DNA of 64,000 nt from Sulfurospirillum cavolei (GTDB lineage: Bacteria; Campylobacterota; Campylobacteria; Campylobacterales; Sulfurospirillaceae), in NCBI RefSeq assembly GCF_000813325.1, contig NZ_BBQE01000009.1. One strand, given 5' to 3'. The notes beneath the pieces were generated by a model. The model was given only the letters and a program-made list of their open reading frames with translations. It was not told where the DNA came from and did not search any database. A program made the position numbers and the translations under genes. Positions 8,861 through 17,812 of this stretch are shown in pieces (within the stretch, counting starts at the first letter, position 1; each line of letters starts with the position of its first letter).

Positions 8861-8914
8861 TCCCGTGTTACCGATACCTTTTTACTACCCTTTTGGTGAA
8901 AGGAGCGTTGAGCG

Positions 8915-10174
8915 ATGTTTGTTGCCGGTTTAGTATTTAGCGTAACGCTTATTTTTGTCATCTGGCAGCCGCGCGGATTGCAAATCGGTACGACGGCGTT
9001 GATCGGCGCGGTATGCGCTTTGGTGCTCGGCGTCGTAAGTTTTACGGATGTTTTGACGGTAACACGCATTGTGTGGGATGCGACTTTGGCTTTCATCGGT
9101 ATCATTATTCTTTCGATGGTTTTAGACGAAATCGGCTTTTTTGAATGGTGCGCGATCCATATGGCAAAATTGAGTCGAGGAAACGGGCATATCATGTTCG
9201 TTTATTCGCTTCTCTTAGGAAGTTTGGTATCCGCTTGGTTTGCAAATGACGGTGCGGCATTGATTTTGACGCCGATTTTACTAGCGAAGATGCGCATTTT
9301 AGAGCTCAAGCCTAAAACGATCGTAGCGTTTTTGCTGGCGGGCGGATTTATCAGCGATTCGGCGTCGCTTCCGTTTGTTTTTTCTAACTTGACCAATATC
9401 GTAACCGCCAATTATTTCCATATCGGTTTTGCCGCCTATAGTGCCACGATGGCGATACCTTACATCGTCAGTACGGTGGTTTCGATCGCGGTTTTGTGGA
9501 TCGTATTGCGTAAAGAGATTCCTTTACATGTACGCACGGACTTATTGAAAGAGCCCGATTCGGTTTTGAAAAACAAAACGCTTTTTCGTTTTTCATGGTT
9601 TTTTCTAGCCTTATTGTTGGGCGGTTATTTTATCGGCGACGCGTACCGTTTGCCGATCAGTCTTTTTGCGCTCGGCGGCGGGCTTGTTTTTTTATTGATT
9701 GCGTCGTTGATGCGAACGACCGATGCTTTGCGCATTATTAAAACGGCTCCGTGGCAAGTCGTATGGTTTAGCATCGGGCTTTATATCGTCGTCTACGGTT
9801 TGAAAAATGCGGGGTTAACCGAGTATTTGACCTTCGTGCTCAAAGCACTTAGTGCCTACGGTGAGACGGTTGCCGTGATTGCGACCGGTTTTATCGCCGC
9901 CGTGTTGAGTGCGCTAATGAATAATATGCCGACGGTGATGATTATGGATATAGCCCTCAGCGATATTCCGCATACGGCGTTGGCGTATGCCAATATCATC
10001 GGTTGTAATTTAGGGCCTAAAATGACGCCGTTTGGTTCTTTGGCAACGCTTTTATGGTTATACGTTTTAGCGCAAAAAGGCGTCAAAATAAGCTTTTGGC
10101 AATACTCAAAATTCGGACTTCTCGTTACTCCGCCGGTTTTGCTGATCGTCTTGCTTAGCTTGTTGTTTTTATAA
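8915..10174 (+). CDS. arsB: Arsenite efflux permease ArsB
   Basis: This 419-residue protein has about eleven hydrophobic helices and belongs to the ArsB/NhaD branch of the ion transporter superfamily. Recognisable stretches are FVIWQPRGLQIGTTALIGA at residues 10-28, the loop SAWFANDGAALILTPI, and NNMPTVMIMDIALS. It exports the arsenite produced by ArsC across the inner membrane. AAAGGAG lies nine bases before the ATG, and the gene follows arsC by 54 bp without a terminator, so it is in the same operon. Confidence 0.93.
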   Translation: MFVAGLVFSVTLIFVIWQPRGLQIGTTALIGAVCALVLGVVSFTDVLTVTRIVWDATLAFIGIIILSMVLDEIGFFEWCAIHMAKLSRGNGHIMFVYSLLLGSLVSAWFANDGAALILTPILLAKMRILELKPKTIVAFLLAGGFISDSASLPFVFSNLTNIVTANYFHIGFAAYSATMAIPYIVSTVVSIAVLWIVLRKEIPLHVRTDLLKEPDSVLKNKTLFRFSWFFLALLLGGYFIGDAYRLPISLFALGGGLVFLLIASLMRTTDALRIIKTAPWQVVWFSIGLYIVVYGLKNAGLTEYLTFVLKALSAYGETVAVIATGFIAAVLSALMNNMPTVMIMDIALSDIPHTALAYANIIGCNLGPKMTPFGSLATLLWLYVLAQKGVKISFWQYSKFGLLVTPPVLLIVLLSLLFL

Positions 10175-10224
10175 AATCTAAAGAACGATCGTAAACGTTA
10201 GTTTATTTTTAAAAAGGGTGTAGA

Positions 10225-11184
10225 ATGTTTGATTGGTGGGAAAGAATCGTCGATCTATTGATTTCGGATTTATTCGGGATGGACAAAGGATCTTCCATAG
10301 GAGGGGCGGTTCACTTTTTTATTTACGATACCCTCAAAATCTACATGTTACTCGTTTTGATCATTTTTGCGGTTAGTTTTTTACGAACCTATTTCAATAC
10401 CGAAAAGGTTCGGGTTTATTTGCAAGGCAAAAGCGAAGTGACGGGCAATATTTTGGCGTCGCTTTTCGGCGTCATCACCCCTTTTTGTAGCTGTTCGGCG
10501 ATTCCTCTGTTTTTGGGGTTTATGCAAGCGCGCATTCCTATCGGCATTACGTTTAGTTTTTTAATCTCTTCTCCGATGAACAATGAAGTAGCGATTGCCC
10601 TTTTATTCGGACTTTTCGGCTGGAAAATTACGGCACTTTACATCGGTTTTGGACTGTTGGTCGCGATTATCGGCGGTTTTATCGTGGGAAAACTCGATAT
10701 GGAAAAATACGTTTTAATTCCCGTCGTGCCGATGAGCGGCGATTTGGCAGAGGTTGAGATTAGGATGACGCTGCGCACAAGGCTCAAGGAGTCGTGGGCG
10801 TATACGATGGATATCGTGAAAAAAATCTATCTCTACGTGATGGTAGGTGTGGGCATCGGGGCGTTTATTCACGGTTACGTACCGACGGAATTTATCGTAA
10901 AATATGCCGGAAGCGATGCGTGGTACAGCGTGCCTTTAGCGGTTTTATTGGGGGTGCCGATGTACTCCAATGCCGCCGGCGTTATGCCGTTGATCGAGGT
11001 TTTAACCGGCAAAGGGATGTTACTCGGTACGGCTTTGAGCTTTATGATGGCGATTACCGCACTCTCCTTGCCCGAAGCGATGATTTTAAAACGCATCTTA
11101 CATGTAAAGCTCATCGCGACGTTTTTCGGTATCGTGGCAGTGGGAATTATGGGAATCGGGTATCTTTTCAACGCTATTTTATAG
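10225..11184 (+). CDS. arsP: ArsP-like permease (organoarsenical efflux)
   Basis: This 319-residue membrane protein of the ArsP/DUF318 permease family has about eight hydrophobic helices and the family motif TPFCSCS at residues 85-91; the adjacent cysteines are those used by Campylobacter ArsP for trivalent methyl- and aromatic arsenicals. ISSPMNNEVAI and VPMYSNAAGVMPLIEVL are further family landmarks. The central charged loop separates two four-helix bundles. Its position 50 bp after arsB supports a role in arsenic detoxification. Related permeases act on other substrates, so the exact substrate is inferred. Confidence 0.88.
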   Translation: MFDWWERIVDLLISDLFGMDKGSSIGGAVHFFIYDTLKIYMLLVLIIFAVSFLRTYFNTEKVRVYLQGKSEVTGNILASLFGVITPFCSCSAIPLFLGFMQARIPIGITFSFLISSPMNNEVAIALLFGLFGWKITALYIGFGLLVAIIGGFIVGKLDMEKYVLIPVVPMSGDLAEVEIRMTLRTRLKESWAYTMDIVKKIYLYVMVGVGIGAFIHGYVPTEFIVKYAGSDAWYSVPLAVLLGVPMYSNAAGVMPLIEVLTGKGMLLGTALSFMMAITALSLPEAMILKRILHVKLIATFFGIVAVGIMGIGYLFNAIL

Positions 11185-11193
11185 GAAGCGACT

Positions 11194-11658
11194 ATGAAAA
11201 AAACGATGCTTATTCTTTGTGTAGCGGTTGGGCTTATGTATGCGACAGAGCCGAAAAAAATAGACTTTGAAGCGTATTTACGTTCGTTTGATTATCAAGA
11301 ACGCGAAACTATGAAGATCAAAACGCCTGACATGTTAGTCCTTGTCGAAGAGGGGAAAGCGATTTTAGTGGATGTCCGTTTTCCTGAAGAATTTGAAGTA
11401 TGGCATATGAATTTTGCTAAAAATATTCCGCTGAACGAATTGCCGCAACGTTTAAAAGAACTTCCCAAAGATAAGCTCATCATTACCGCTTGCCCACATT
11501 ATGACCGATCGAGTATGGCGAGGCTTTTTCTAACGCTCAACGGCTATAACGCCAAATACCTCAATGACGGGCTTTTGAAAACGGCGGATTTTTTACGCGG
11601 CGACAATGCCAAAGAGTTTTTGGAAGCGTACGAGGCAACGCACACGGTAACACCGTAG
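11194..11658 (+). CDS. Periplasmic rhodanese-domain protein
   Basis: This 154-residue protein begins with a signal peptide (MKKTMLILCVAVGLMYATEP) and contains one rhodanese domain: ILVDVRFPEEFEVWHM at residues 57-72 and an active-site loop C100-PHYDRS. It lies nine bases after arsP. Rhodaneses move sulfane sulfur or bind oxyanions through the loop cysteine; the ACR2-like resemblance to arsenate reductases is only suggestive. Its job in this operon is not known, but a periplasmic thiol protein next to arsenic exporters is consistent with stress or redox handling. Confidence 0.8.
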   Translation: MKKTMLILCVAVGLMYATEPKKIDFEAYLRSFDYQERETMKIKTPDMLVLVEEGKAILVDVRFPEEFEVWHMNFAKNIPLNELPQRLKELPKDKLIITACPHYDRSSMARLFLTLNGYNAKYLNDGLLKTADFLRGDNAKEFLEAYEATHTVTP

Positions 11659-11697
11659 ATTTTCTAAAATACCGGCACGGTTTTGGCGTCGATTGCC

Positions 11698-11727
11698 CTT
11701 GACTTTTCGGCAAATCCGTCAAGCGTT
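11698..11727 (+). terminator. Possible terminator after the arsenic operon
   Basis: A short stem CTTGAC (11698-11703) / GTCAAG (11718-11723) is followed by CGTTTT. It is weak but well placed between the rhodanese gene and the next promoter. Confidence 0.35.
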
Positions 11728-11753
11728 TTACCGTTGCGTCGATGATTTTGTGT

Positions 11754-11759
11754 TATAAT
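11754..11759 (+). promoter_or_regulatory. -10 element of the diguanylate cyclase gene
   Basis: A perfect TATAAT lies 21 bases before the ATG at 11781, with AAGGAG at the ribosome-binding position. No convincing -35 is present, which is common in Campylobacterota. Confidence 0.55.
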
Positions 11760-11780
11760 CGCACTCTTTAAGGAGATACG

Positions 11781-13217
11781 ATGCGATTAAAAACCAAAGT
11801 GGTTTTGATTATTTCGAGCTTATTGCTTTGCGTTTCGATCGTGGGCTCGTTGATCAACTACGTCAAAAGCGTCGATGCGACGCAAGAGCAGTTGCTTCAC
11901 ACCTCCTTGCCGCTTTCGGTGGACAATATCTACACCGAAATCCAACAACGTATGATCGAACCTCTGCTTGTATCGTCTTTAATGTCGCACGATACCTTTT
12001 TGCGCGATTGGATTATGGACGGCGAGAGTGATATGGACGGCATTGTACGTTACCTCACCGAAATTCAGCAAAAATACGATATTTTCACGACTTTTCTCGT
12101 TTCCGAAAAAACCAAAAATTACTACCACCCGCGCGGCTTGATCGATACGATTAACGAACAAAACAGTGCCGACGCGTGGTACTTTCGCTTTAGCAAACAA
12201 AGCGAGCCTTACGAGATCAACCTCGATCATAACGCCAATCTCAGCGATACGCTCATTATGTTCATCAACTATAAAGTCATGGATTATCAAAAGAGGTTAA
12301 TCGGCGTGACGGGTGTTGGCGTTAAGTTGATCAACATTGAAGCCATGCTCGGTTCGTTTAAAACGAAGTACAAATACGATGTTTATTTCGTCGATCAGCG
12401 CGGAGAAATTACGCTTTTTTCCAAAGGCTTGAACAAACGCGGCAATATCGCTTCGATCGAAGGGCTTCAAAAGATTCAAGAAGCGATTTTCAAAGGCGAG
12501 CAAAATCAATTCGAGTATAAAAATAAAGACGGCGAATACCTGCTCAATACCAAATACATCGACAAACTCAAACTGCATCTTTTTGTCGAGATCAACAAAA
12601 AAGAGTATATGGACGAACTGACCAAGACGTTTTACTTAAATCTCTTTTTGTCGCTTTTGGTGACGTTGGCGGTGACGCTGATTATTGTTTATACGATCAA
12701 TTTATACCAAAACCAATTGATTCAACTTGCCAGCGAAGACGTATTGACGGGGCTTGCGAATCGAAGAAAATTTAACGAAGTGTTCGAGTTGTACTATAAA
12801 CGCTACCCCAAAGAGATTCGCTCGCTCACGCTTTTGCTGATCGACATCGACGACTTTAAATCAGTCAACGATACGTTCGGACACTTGGTCGGCGACCAAA
12901 CGTTAGTGCATACGGCACGGATTTTGAAAGAGCAGTTACGCCAATCGGATACGATTGCGCGTTGGGGAGGCGAAGAGTTTGCGATTTTACTGAGCAATAT
13001 CGAAGAAAAACATGCGCTTGAAATCGCTCAAAAGATATGCAATGCCGTTCAAAACGATGCCGCATTGATCGCATTGTTGCAAAGACCGCTCAGTGTGAGC
13101 GTAGGCGTGGGGATGCTCAGTGCTTTAGAGAGCCAAGACGGCTTGGTTCATAAAGTCGATCATGCCCTTTACGAAGCGAAAAAAGCGGGTAAAAATCAAG
13201 TGATTGCGGCGTCATAA
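11781..13217 (+). CDS. Membrane sensor diguanylate cyclase (Cache-like plus GGEEF)
   Basis: This 478-residue protein makes cyclic di-GMP from two GTP. It has a membrane helix at about residues 7-26, a periplasmic sensor region of about 260 residues of the double-Cache kind (segments such as YYHPRG and FVDQRGEITLFSKG), a second membrane helix near 287-307, and a cytosolic GGEEF domain with an intact signature GGEEF at 396-400. The upstream RxxD inhibitory site is not obvious. It has its own TATAAT promoter and is followed after 15 bp by the C_GCAxxG_C_C gene. The ligand is unknown. Confidence 0.9.
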   Translation: MRLKTKVVLIISSLLLCVSIVGSLINYVKSVDATQEQLLHTSLPLSVDNIYTEIQQRMIEPLLVSSLMSHDTFLRDWIMDGESDMDGIVRYLTEIQQKYDIFTTFLVSEKTKNYYHPRGLIDTINEQNSADAWYFRFSKQSEPYEINLDHNANLSDTLIMFINYKVMDYQKRLIGVTGVGVKLINIEAMLGSFKTKYKYDVYFVDQRGEITLFSKGLNKRGNIASIEGLQKIQEAIFKGEQNQFEYKNKDGEYLLNTKYIDKLKLHLFVEINKKEYMDELTKTFYLNLFLSLLVTLAVTLIIVYTINLYQNQLIQLASEDVLTGLANRRKFNEVFELYYKRYPKEIRSLTLLLIDIDDFKSVNDTFGHLVGDQTLVHTARILKEQLRQSDTIARWGGEEFAILLSNIEEKHALEIAQKICNAVQNDAALIALLQRPLSVSVGVGMLSALESQDGLVHKVDHALYEAKKAGKNQVIAAS

Positions 13218-13232
13218 AGGAAACAAAGCGTT

Positions 13233-13685
13233 ATGAAACACGATATCGTACAAAAAGCCTTGGATTATTTCTCAAGCGGATATACCTGTAGCGAAGCGGT
13301 GCTCAAAAGCGTCGCCGAAGCCAAAGGGATCGACGGCAATACCGTCTTACCGATGGCATCGGCATTCGGAAGCGGTATGGCTCGCACGAACGGCGGCTTT
13401 TGCGGGGCATTTAGCGGCGGCGTTATGGCACTATCGCTTTTGCAGGGACGTCAGGTTCCGGATGCTTCTTTGGATCGTCTGTACCGAAGCGTTGCCGATT
13501 TTAAAGAGCGTTTCGAAACCCTTTTCGAGAGTTGCGAATGCGCAACGCTTTTAGGTTTTTCCCTGAGCGACGAACATGCCGGAGAGATGTTTAAAGCCCA
13601 AAATTGTAAAGTGCGTAAATGCGACCGCTTCGTGGCATTCGCCGCGGAAGAGGTAGAGCGAATTTTAACGCGTAAAGAGCCTTAG
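13233..13685 (+). CDS. C_GCAxxG_C_C family redox protein
   Basis: This 150-residue protein has the family-defining pattern: a first cysteine in YTCSEAVL, then GGFCGAFSGGVMALSLL (the G-C-A-x-x-G element), then later cysteines in FESCECATLLG and a C-terminal KCDRF. Proteins of this family are small, often found near electron-transport or metal genes, and are thought to bind a metal or cofactor through the cysteines; no activity is established. It follows the GGEEF gene by 15 bp and converges on mnmA, with only six bases between the stops. Confidence 0.82.
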   Translation: MKHDIVQKALDYFSSGYTCSEAVLKSVAEAKGIDGNTVLPMASAFGSGMARTNGGFCGAFSGGVMALSLLQGRQVPDASLDRLYRSVADFKERFETLFESCECATLLGFSLSDEHAGEMFKAQNCKVRKCDRFVAFAAEEVERILTRKEP

Positions 13686-13691
13686 CGGCCT

Positions 13692-14711
13692 TTACGCTTC
13701 GATCCAACCGCCGCCAAGCACGAGATCGTCTTGATAAACGACCAAGGCTTGACCGCTTGCAATGCCGTACGCTCCTTCTTCCAACTCCGCGATAATGGTG
13801 TTGTTTTCAAGTTTGACATGTGCTTTGGCCTGCGGACTTCGGTAACGGACTTTAACGCCGTAGATGCCCTCTTTGAAATCGTCGGGTAAGGAAAAGTTCT
13901 GCGCGACGACGCGTTTTTGAAGGAGCTCTTCTTTTTTTCCGGCGATGACGGTATTGGTTTTGGCATCGATACCTACGACGAAGTGGGGTTCGTGTGCGCC
14001 GCCTATCGTTAAGCCTTTGCGCTTGCCGATGGTATAGTGCATGTAGCCTTTGTGCTCGCCGATCACTTTTCCTTCCGTGTCTTTAATGAGTCCTTTTTGA
14101 TCGACGTTGAGATGTTTTTTCAAAATATCGATATAGGTATCGGTGACGAAACAGATCTCTTGCGACTCTTTGTAACTCTCAAGCGTGCCGAGCCACGGGA
14201 GTTTTTCCAAAGCCACGGGTTTAATAGCCTCTTTTTTCATCGTGCCGAGCGGAAAAACGATCTTTTCGATGACCTCTTTTTTGAGTCCGAATAAAAAATA
14301 ACTTTGGTCTTTTGACATGTCAAAGGCTTCTTGGATATGACCGTTTTTGACCCTCGCGTAATGTCCCGTCGCGATCTTTTCGCAACCGAGCTCCATCGCT
14401 TTTTCAAACGCGAAGCCAAATTTCATTCGGGGATTGCAAAACGCACACGGATTGGGCGTACGACCTTGCTCATACGAGCGCACGAAATAGTCGTACACAT
14501 GCTCTTTAAAGAGGGTTTTGGCATCGATGACGTGTGTTTCAATGCCCAAATGTCGGGATACTTTTTCGATATTGGCGATGTTGATCGCATGCTTGCTTTC
14601 ATCGTCGTGCAATTTAAGATAAATGCCGACGACTTCATGCCCTTCGTTTTTGAGTAAATACGCGGAGTAACTAGAGTCAATGCCGCCGCTCATAAGGAGT
14701 GCAATTTTCAT
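13692..14711 (-). CDS. mnmA: tRNA-specific 2-thiouridylase
   Basis: This 339-residue enzyme thiolates U34 of tRNA-Lys, -Glu and -Gln. The PP-loop ATP motif is SGGIDSSYS at residues 8-16. The first catalytic cysteine lies in NPCAFCNPRMKFG near 89-101 and the second in SQEICFV near 186-192. The GHYAR motif lies between them, and the C-terminal beta-barrel ends in LGGGWIE. The length is close to family standard. It is a single gene; its leader holds one copy of a 62-bp repeat. Confidence 0.95.
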   Translation of the reverse strand: MKIALLMSGGIDSSYSAYLLKNEGHEVVGIYLKLHDDESKHAINIANIEKVSRHLGIETHVIDAKTLFKEHVYDYFVRSYEQGRTPNPCAFCNPRMKFGFAFEKAMELGCEKIATGHYARVKNGHIQEAFDMSKDQSYFLFGLKKEVIEKIVFPLGTMKKEAIKPVALEKLPWLGTLESYKESQEICFVTDTYIDILKKHLNVDQKGLIKDTEGKVIGEHKGYMHYTIGKRKGLTIGGAHEPHFVVGIDAKTNTVIAGKKEELLQKRVVAQNFSLPDDFKEGIYGVKVRYRSPQAKAHVKLENNTIIAELEEGAYGIASGQALVVYQDDLVLGGGWIEA

Positions 14712-14748
14712 AATATTTCTCTTTTATTTTATTTGATACGCTTTTAAA

Positions 14749-14810
14749 GCAAAGCTCTAAAAGCTACGCTAACGCTGAGTTTTCTTCGGCAGAAAGCCCA
14801 CGCTACGCTT
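14749..14810. repeat. Dispersed 62-bp repeat, copy A
   Basis: This sequence, starting GCAAAGCTC and ending CACGCTACGCTT, recurs with few changes at 23964-24026. It contains the direct repeat GCTACGCT twice and the central string TTTTCTTCGGCAGAA. It lies between mnmA and the tRNA gene and does not code. Confidence 0.8.
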
Positions 14811-14977
14811 ATCGACGTCTAAAGAGTAAAAGTCTTTACGTTTCGTTTGACCCAAAATTGGGCACCGTTGGTTGAAAAACACGATTTTATGTTGAAAAAT
14901 ACCTTGAAAAACAAAGCGATACGGTTCACAATAGGCAATTTGAGACGGGAAACATGTGAGTAAAAGGTAAGAAGAGA

Positions 14978-15053
14978 TGGAGCTGGTGAAGGGGCTCGAA
15001 CCCCCGACCTGTTGATTACGGATCAACTGCTCTACCAGCTGAGCTACACCAGC
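14978..15053 (-). tRNA. tRNA-Thr (anticodon CGU)
   Basis: Read on the minus strand this is a 76-nt cloverleaf: acceptor GCTGGTG pairing with CACCAGC, D-arm GCTC/GAGC, anticodon stem GTTGA/TCAAC, T-arm around GGTTCGAGCCC, and an encoded CCA. The anticodon loop reads TCCGTAA, which gives anticodon CGT (Thr, codon ACG). Position 33 is C instead of the nearly universal U, assuming a standard five-pair stem. The discriminator base is T. Confidence 0.93.
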
Positions 15054-15107
15054 AACGGTAAAATTTTACTACATGTTTACTTGTTTTATTTTAAAAAAAT
15101 GCCTTTT

Positions 15108-15150
15108 TGAGTGAATTTTTGTTTTTTTTTATTCAAATTCACTCATTTTT
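15108..15150. terminator. Hairpin between tRNA-Thr and metY
   Basis: Arms TGAGTGAATTT (15108-15118) and AAATTCACTCA (15135-15145) form an 11-bp stem, followed on the plus strand by TTTTT. It lies just after the metY stop on the minus strand. The T-run favours the plus direction, but the stem could also end or protect the metY transcript. Confidence 0.5.
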
Positions 15151-15166
15151 GAGGGCATAGCTCGTT

Positions 15167-16393
15167 TTAATGAACGTCAAATGCCTGATCGATGTCCAAA
15201 AGCAAGTCTTCCACGTCCTCGATGCCCACCGAAAGACGAATCATTCCCTCGTTCAAACAAAACCTCTTCTTTTGTTCGTCGGAGTATTCGGCATAAATCG
15301 TATGATAGGGGGCAATCGCTAAGGATTTATTGTCTTGGATATTGGTTCCGCGACGAATCAGTTTAAGCGCGTTTAAAAAGGCATAGGCTTTCTCTTTGCT
15401 TGCTAGGCTAAACGTGACGATAGCACCGCCGCCGCTAAATTGTTTCGAAGAAGCGGCAAACGAAGCGGAACTCTCAAGCAGAGGATAATCCACGCGGATT
15501 ACTTCGTTTTTAGCGTGCAAATGTTTGGCAACGGCCAGTGCATTGTGACAGCTTCTTTGCACTCTGAGGTCGAGCGTTTCCAGTCCCAAAGAGAGCAGGT
15601 ACGCACTTTGTGCGGTCAAAGAAGCGCCTAAATTGCGAAAGGTCTCTTTACGAAGGCGCGCAAGAAAAGCATTGGGACCGAATTTTTTATAATAAGGTGC
15701 TAAAGTCGCATGGTTTTTCCATTCAAACGAGCCGTTATCGACGATCAATCCGCCTAAGACGTGACCGCCGCCGCTGAGGTATTTGGTTGCGGAGACGATT
15801 TCGATATCCACGCCGTGCTTTTTCGCATCGAAGATATTCCACGGCGTCATGGTCGTATCGACGATGAAAGGGACGTTACGCTCTTTAAGGACGCTTTTGA
15901 GGGCTAGAAAATCGGGCACGATCAGTTGCGGATTGCTGATACTTTCGCAAAAGAGCAAACGCGTCTTGTCGTCGATCGCGGCTTGGACGGCGATAAGGTC
16001 GTTGACGTCAACATAACGTACTTCCACGCCAAAGTCGCTCAGCAGGGTCTCGAAAAAGGAGAGGGTATTGCCGAAGAGATAGTTGGTCGTGATGATATTA
16101 TCGCCGCTTTTTAAAAGTGCAAAAAAAGTATTGGCAATCGCCGCCATTCCTGTTGCCGTAGCGATAACCCCGAAAGCACCGCTGATCGCTTTGACTTTGA
16201 GTTCAAACTCTTCGATGGAAGGGTTTGAGGAGCGCGTGTAGACATGCCCCATTTTTTGCCCTTTAAAAACAGCTTCAAGGTCTTCTGCTTTTTCAAACTC
16301 AAAGGCTGAACTTTGGTAGATCGGAAAGCGCATTGCGCCATGTTGGTCTTTGTGTGCAGGTTTGGCGTGCAATGCTTTGGTCGTAAATCCCAT
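15167..16393 (-). CDS. metY: O-acetylhomoserine sulfhydrylase-like PLP enzyme
   Basis: This 408-residue PLP enzyme of the Cys/Met metabolism (trans-sulfuration) family has the opening TKALHAKPAHKDQHGA, the YTRSSNPSIEEFE motif near residues 53-65, and the lysine-containing cofactor site SATKYLSGGGHVLGG near 200-214. Such enzymes condense O-acetylhomoserine with a sulfur donor to give homocysteine. In Wolinella succinogenes MetY accepts the thiocarboxylate of HcyS instead of free sulfide. The gene ends the leftward sulfur operon here, so the same donor is likely. Related cystathionine synthases share the fold; context decides the call. AAGGA precedes the ATG. Confidence 0.85.
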   Translation of the reverse strand: MGFTTKALHAKPAHKDQHGAMRFPIYQSSAFEFEKAEDLEAVFKGQKMGHVYTRSSNPSIEEFELKVKAISGAFGVIATATGMAAIANTFFALLKSGDNIITTNYLFGNTLSFFETLLSDFGVEVRYVDVNDLIAVQAAIDDKTRLLFCESISNPQLIVPDFLALKSVLKERNVPFIVDTTMTPWNIFDAKKHGVDIEIVSATKYLSGGGHVLGGLIVDNGSFEWKNHATLAPYYKKFGPNAFLARLRKETFRNLGASLTAQSAYLLSLGLETLDLRVQRSCHNALAVAKHLHAKNEVIRVDYPLLESSASFAASSKQFSGGGAIVTFSLASKEKAYAFLNALKLIRRGTNIQDNKSLAIAPYHTIYAEYSDEQKKRFCLNEGMIRLSVGIEDVEDLLLDIDQAFDVH

Positions 16394-16421
16394 AAAATAT
16401 CCTTCTTTAACTTTTGTAAAC

Positions 16422-16535
16422 CAGCTTCCGAAATAAATCTTTTCTTAACACGGTTAAGACACGACGGGAACCCCGAAACGCTTCGCTTATTCGTCCCGTC
16501 GGCTTAAAGTGTTTCGTGCAGATTTTTTCTACGCG
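16422..16535. repeat. Palindromic repeat element, copy 1 (cysG/metY gap)
   Basis: About 113 bp are shared with 20143-20254 in inverted orientation. The 67-nt core (16447-16513) folds into a long imperfect hairpin, from AACACGG at the left end to AAGTGTT at the right, with loop text CCCCGAAACGCTTCGCTTATT. Between the two copies, paired arm positions change together, so the fold is conserved. It occupies almost the whole gap between cysG and metY. Confidence 0.85.
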
Positions 16536-16543
16536 ATTTACGG

Positions 16544-17812
16544 TTACATGTAAATTATTTTGCCGCTATTCTCAGCGGGTACAATATTCTCTTTTGCCAC
16601 ACATTCGCCGATGATTAAGACCGCCGGTGTGGCACATAATGTCGCCATTTTATCTAATTTTCCCACAGTTCCCACTATGGTGACTTGATCTTCTAGGTCG
16701 ATCTTCGAGACAAACGCGGCAGGAAGATGGGGGTCGATGCCCTCTTTGGCTATGGCATCTTCGATCTTTTTGGCAAAACTGTGCGCCATTAAAACAATGA
16801 CCGTATGCAAAGGTTGCTTTAAAATGCCCACCCAGTCATCGTTAAAAAGCGTCTCACGAAGGTGTGCTGAGACAATGGTGACGCCTTTGGAGATGTCGCG
16901 AATGGTCGGCACGATGCCTGAGATCGTACACGAGCGAAACGCGGAGCTGACGCCGTTGATGACTTCAAACGCGATGCCATGCTGAGCCAACACCTGCTTC
17001 TCTTCGCCCAAGCGACCAAACAGAAGTGCTTCGCCTCCTTTGAGACGTCCGACGACGAGTCCTTGCTTTGCGTATTCGACCAAAAGCGCGTTGATTTCGT
17101 CTTGACTTTTGGAGTGAAACCCTTTCTTTTTGCTCACGTCGACCACTTTACATGTAAGGGGAATGAGAGAGCGAATCTCCTCTGAAACCAGCGCGTCCAC
17201 CAAAGCAACATCAAGTAGTTCAAAGGCGTTTAAGGCGTCTAACGTAAGGTTGCCGACATAACCCGTGCCACAGCTGATGAGAAAAACTTTTCCCACACCC
17301 GCTTTAGCCATACCGCGCAGTTTTTCGAGGTCACGGTCTGGTTTTTGACGCTCCTTTTTAAGACGCTCAATCAGTGATGTGAGATCGCGCGGTAAAATCT
17401 TCTCGATCTTATCGCGAATCACTTGCGCGAGTGTGGGCGAACTGCCTCCACTGCTGACAGCGACTTGAATGTCCCCACGACGCGTAAGGGCACTAAAGTA
17501 AAAATCACAGAGTTCTGGGACATCGACGACATTGAGCCAAAAGTGCAGGCGAGGTTTCAACGCCACAAGGCGGTTGGTTACCGCTTCATTGCCCGTTGCG
17601 TCGATAATCACCTCAAAACCTTCAGCATCAGCATCTTCAAACGCTTTACATGTAAAGGTTTTGGACGCAAAGTAATTGTCCAAAACCTCCGTTGCGACAA
17701 TCTCATAGGCAAAATCAAGGCTATCGAGCACGCGCGCTTTCTGGGCGGCGACTTTGCCCGCTCCAATCAAAAGCGTTTTTTTGGGCGTAAGCGCGATGCC
17801 TAAGGTGCTCAT
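16544..17812 (-). CDS. cysG: Siroheme synthase (CysG-type fusion)
   Basis: This 422-residue fusion makes siroheme, the cofactor of the sulfite reductase encoded next to it. Residues 1-150 are the precorrin-2 dehydrogenase/ferrochelatase part with Rossmann motif LLIGAGKVAAQKA and the segment IQVAVSSGGSSPTLAQ. Residues from about 170 form the uroporphyrinogen-III methyltransferase part, with VVGRLKGGEALLFGR and GIVPTIRDISKGVTIVSAH. The first methyltransferase motif is unusual: SCGTGYVGNLTLDA where the family normally has GAGPGDPELLTL. The start overlaps the sir stop by four bases (ATGA). Its 3' end coincides with a TTACATGTAA palindrome. Confidence 0.9.
   Translation of the reverse strand: MSTLGIALTPKKTLLIGAGKVAAQKARVLDSLDFAYEIVATEVLDNYFASKTFTCKAFEDADAEGFEVIIDATGNEAVTNRLVALKPRLHFWLNVVDVPELCDFYFSALTRRGDIQVAVSSGGSSPTLAQVIRDKIEKILPRDLTSLIERLKKERQKPDRDLEKLRGMAKAGVGKVFLISCGTGYVGNLTLDALNAFELLDVALVDALVSEEIRSLIPLTCKVVDVSKKKGFHSKSQDEINALLVEYAKQGLVVGRLKGGEALLFGRLGEEKQVLAQHGIAFEVINGVSSAFRSCTISGIVPTIRDISKGVTIVSAHLRETLFNDDWVGILKQPLHTVIVLMAHSFAKKIEDAIAKEGIDPHLPAAFVSKIDLEDQVTIVGTVGKLDKMATLCATPAVLIIGECVAKENIVPAENSGKIIYM

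Noticed and set aside
16394..16543. SAM-type riboswitch in the metY leader
   Set aside because: The structured sequence also occurs in inverted orientation before sir, and the conserved core does not match a SAM riboswitch, so a repeat element explains it better.
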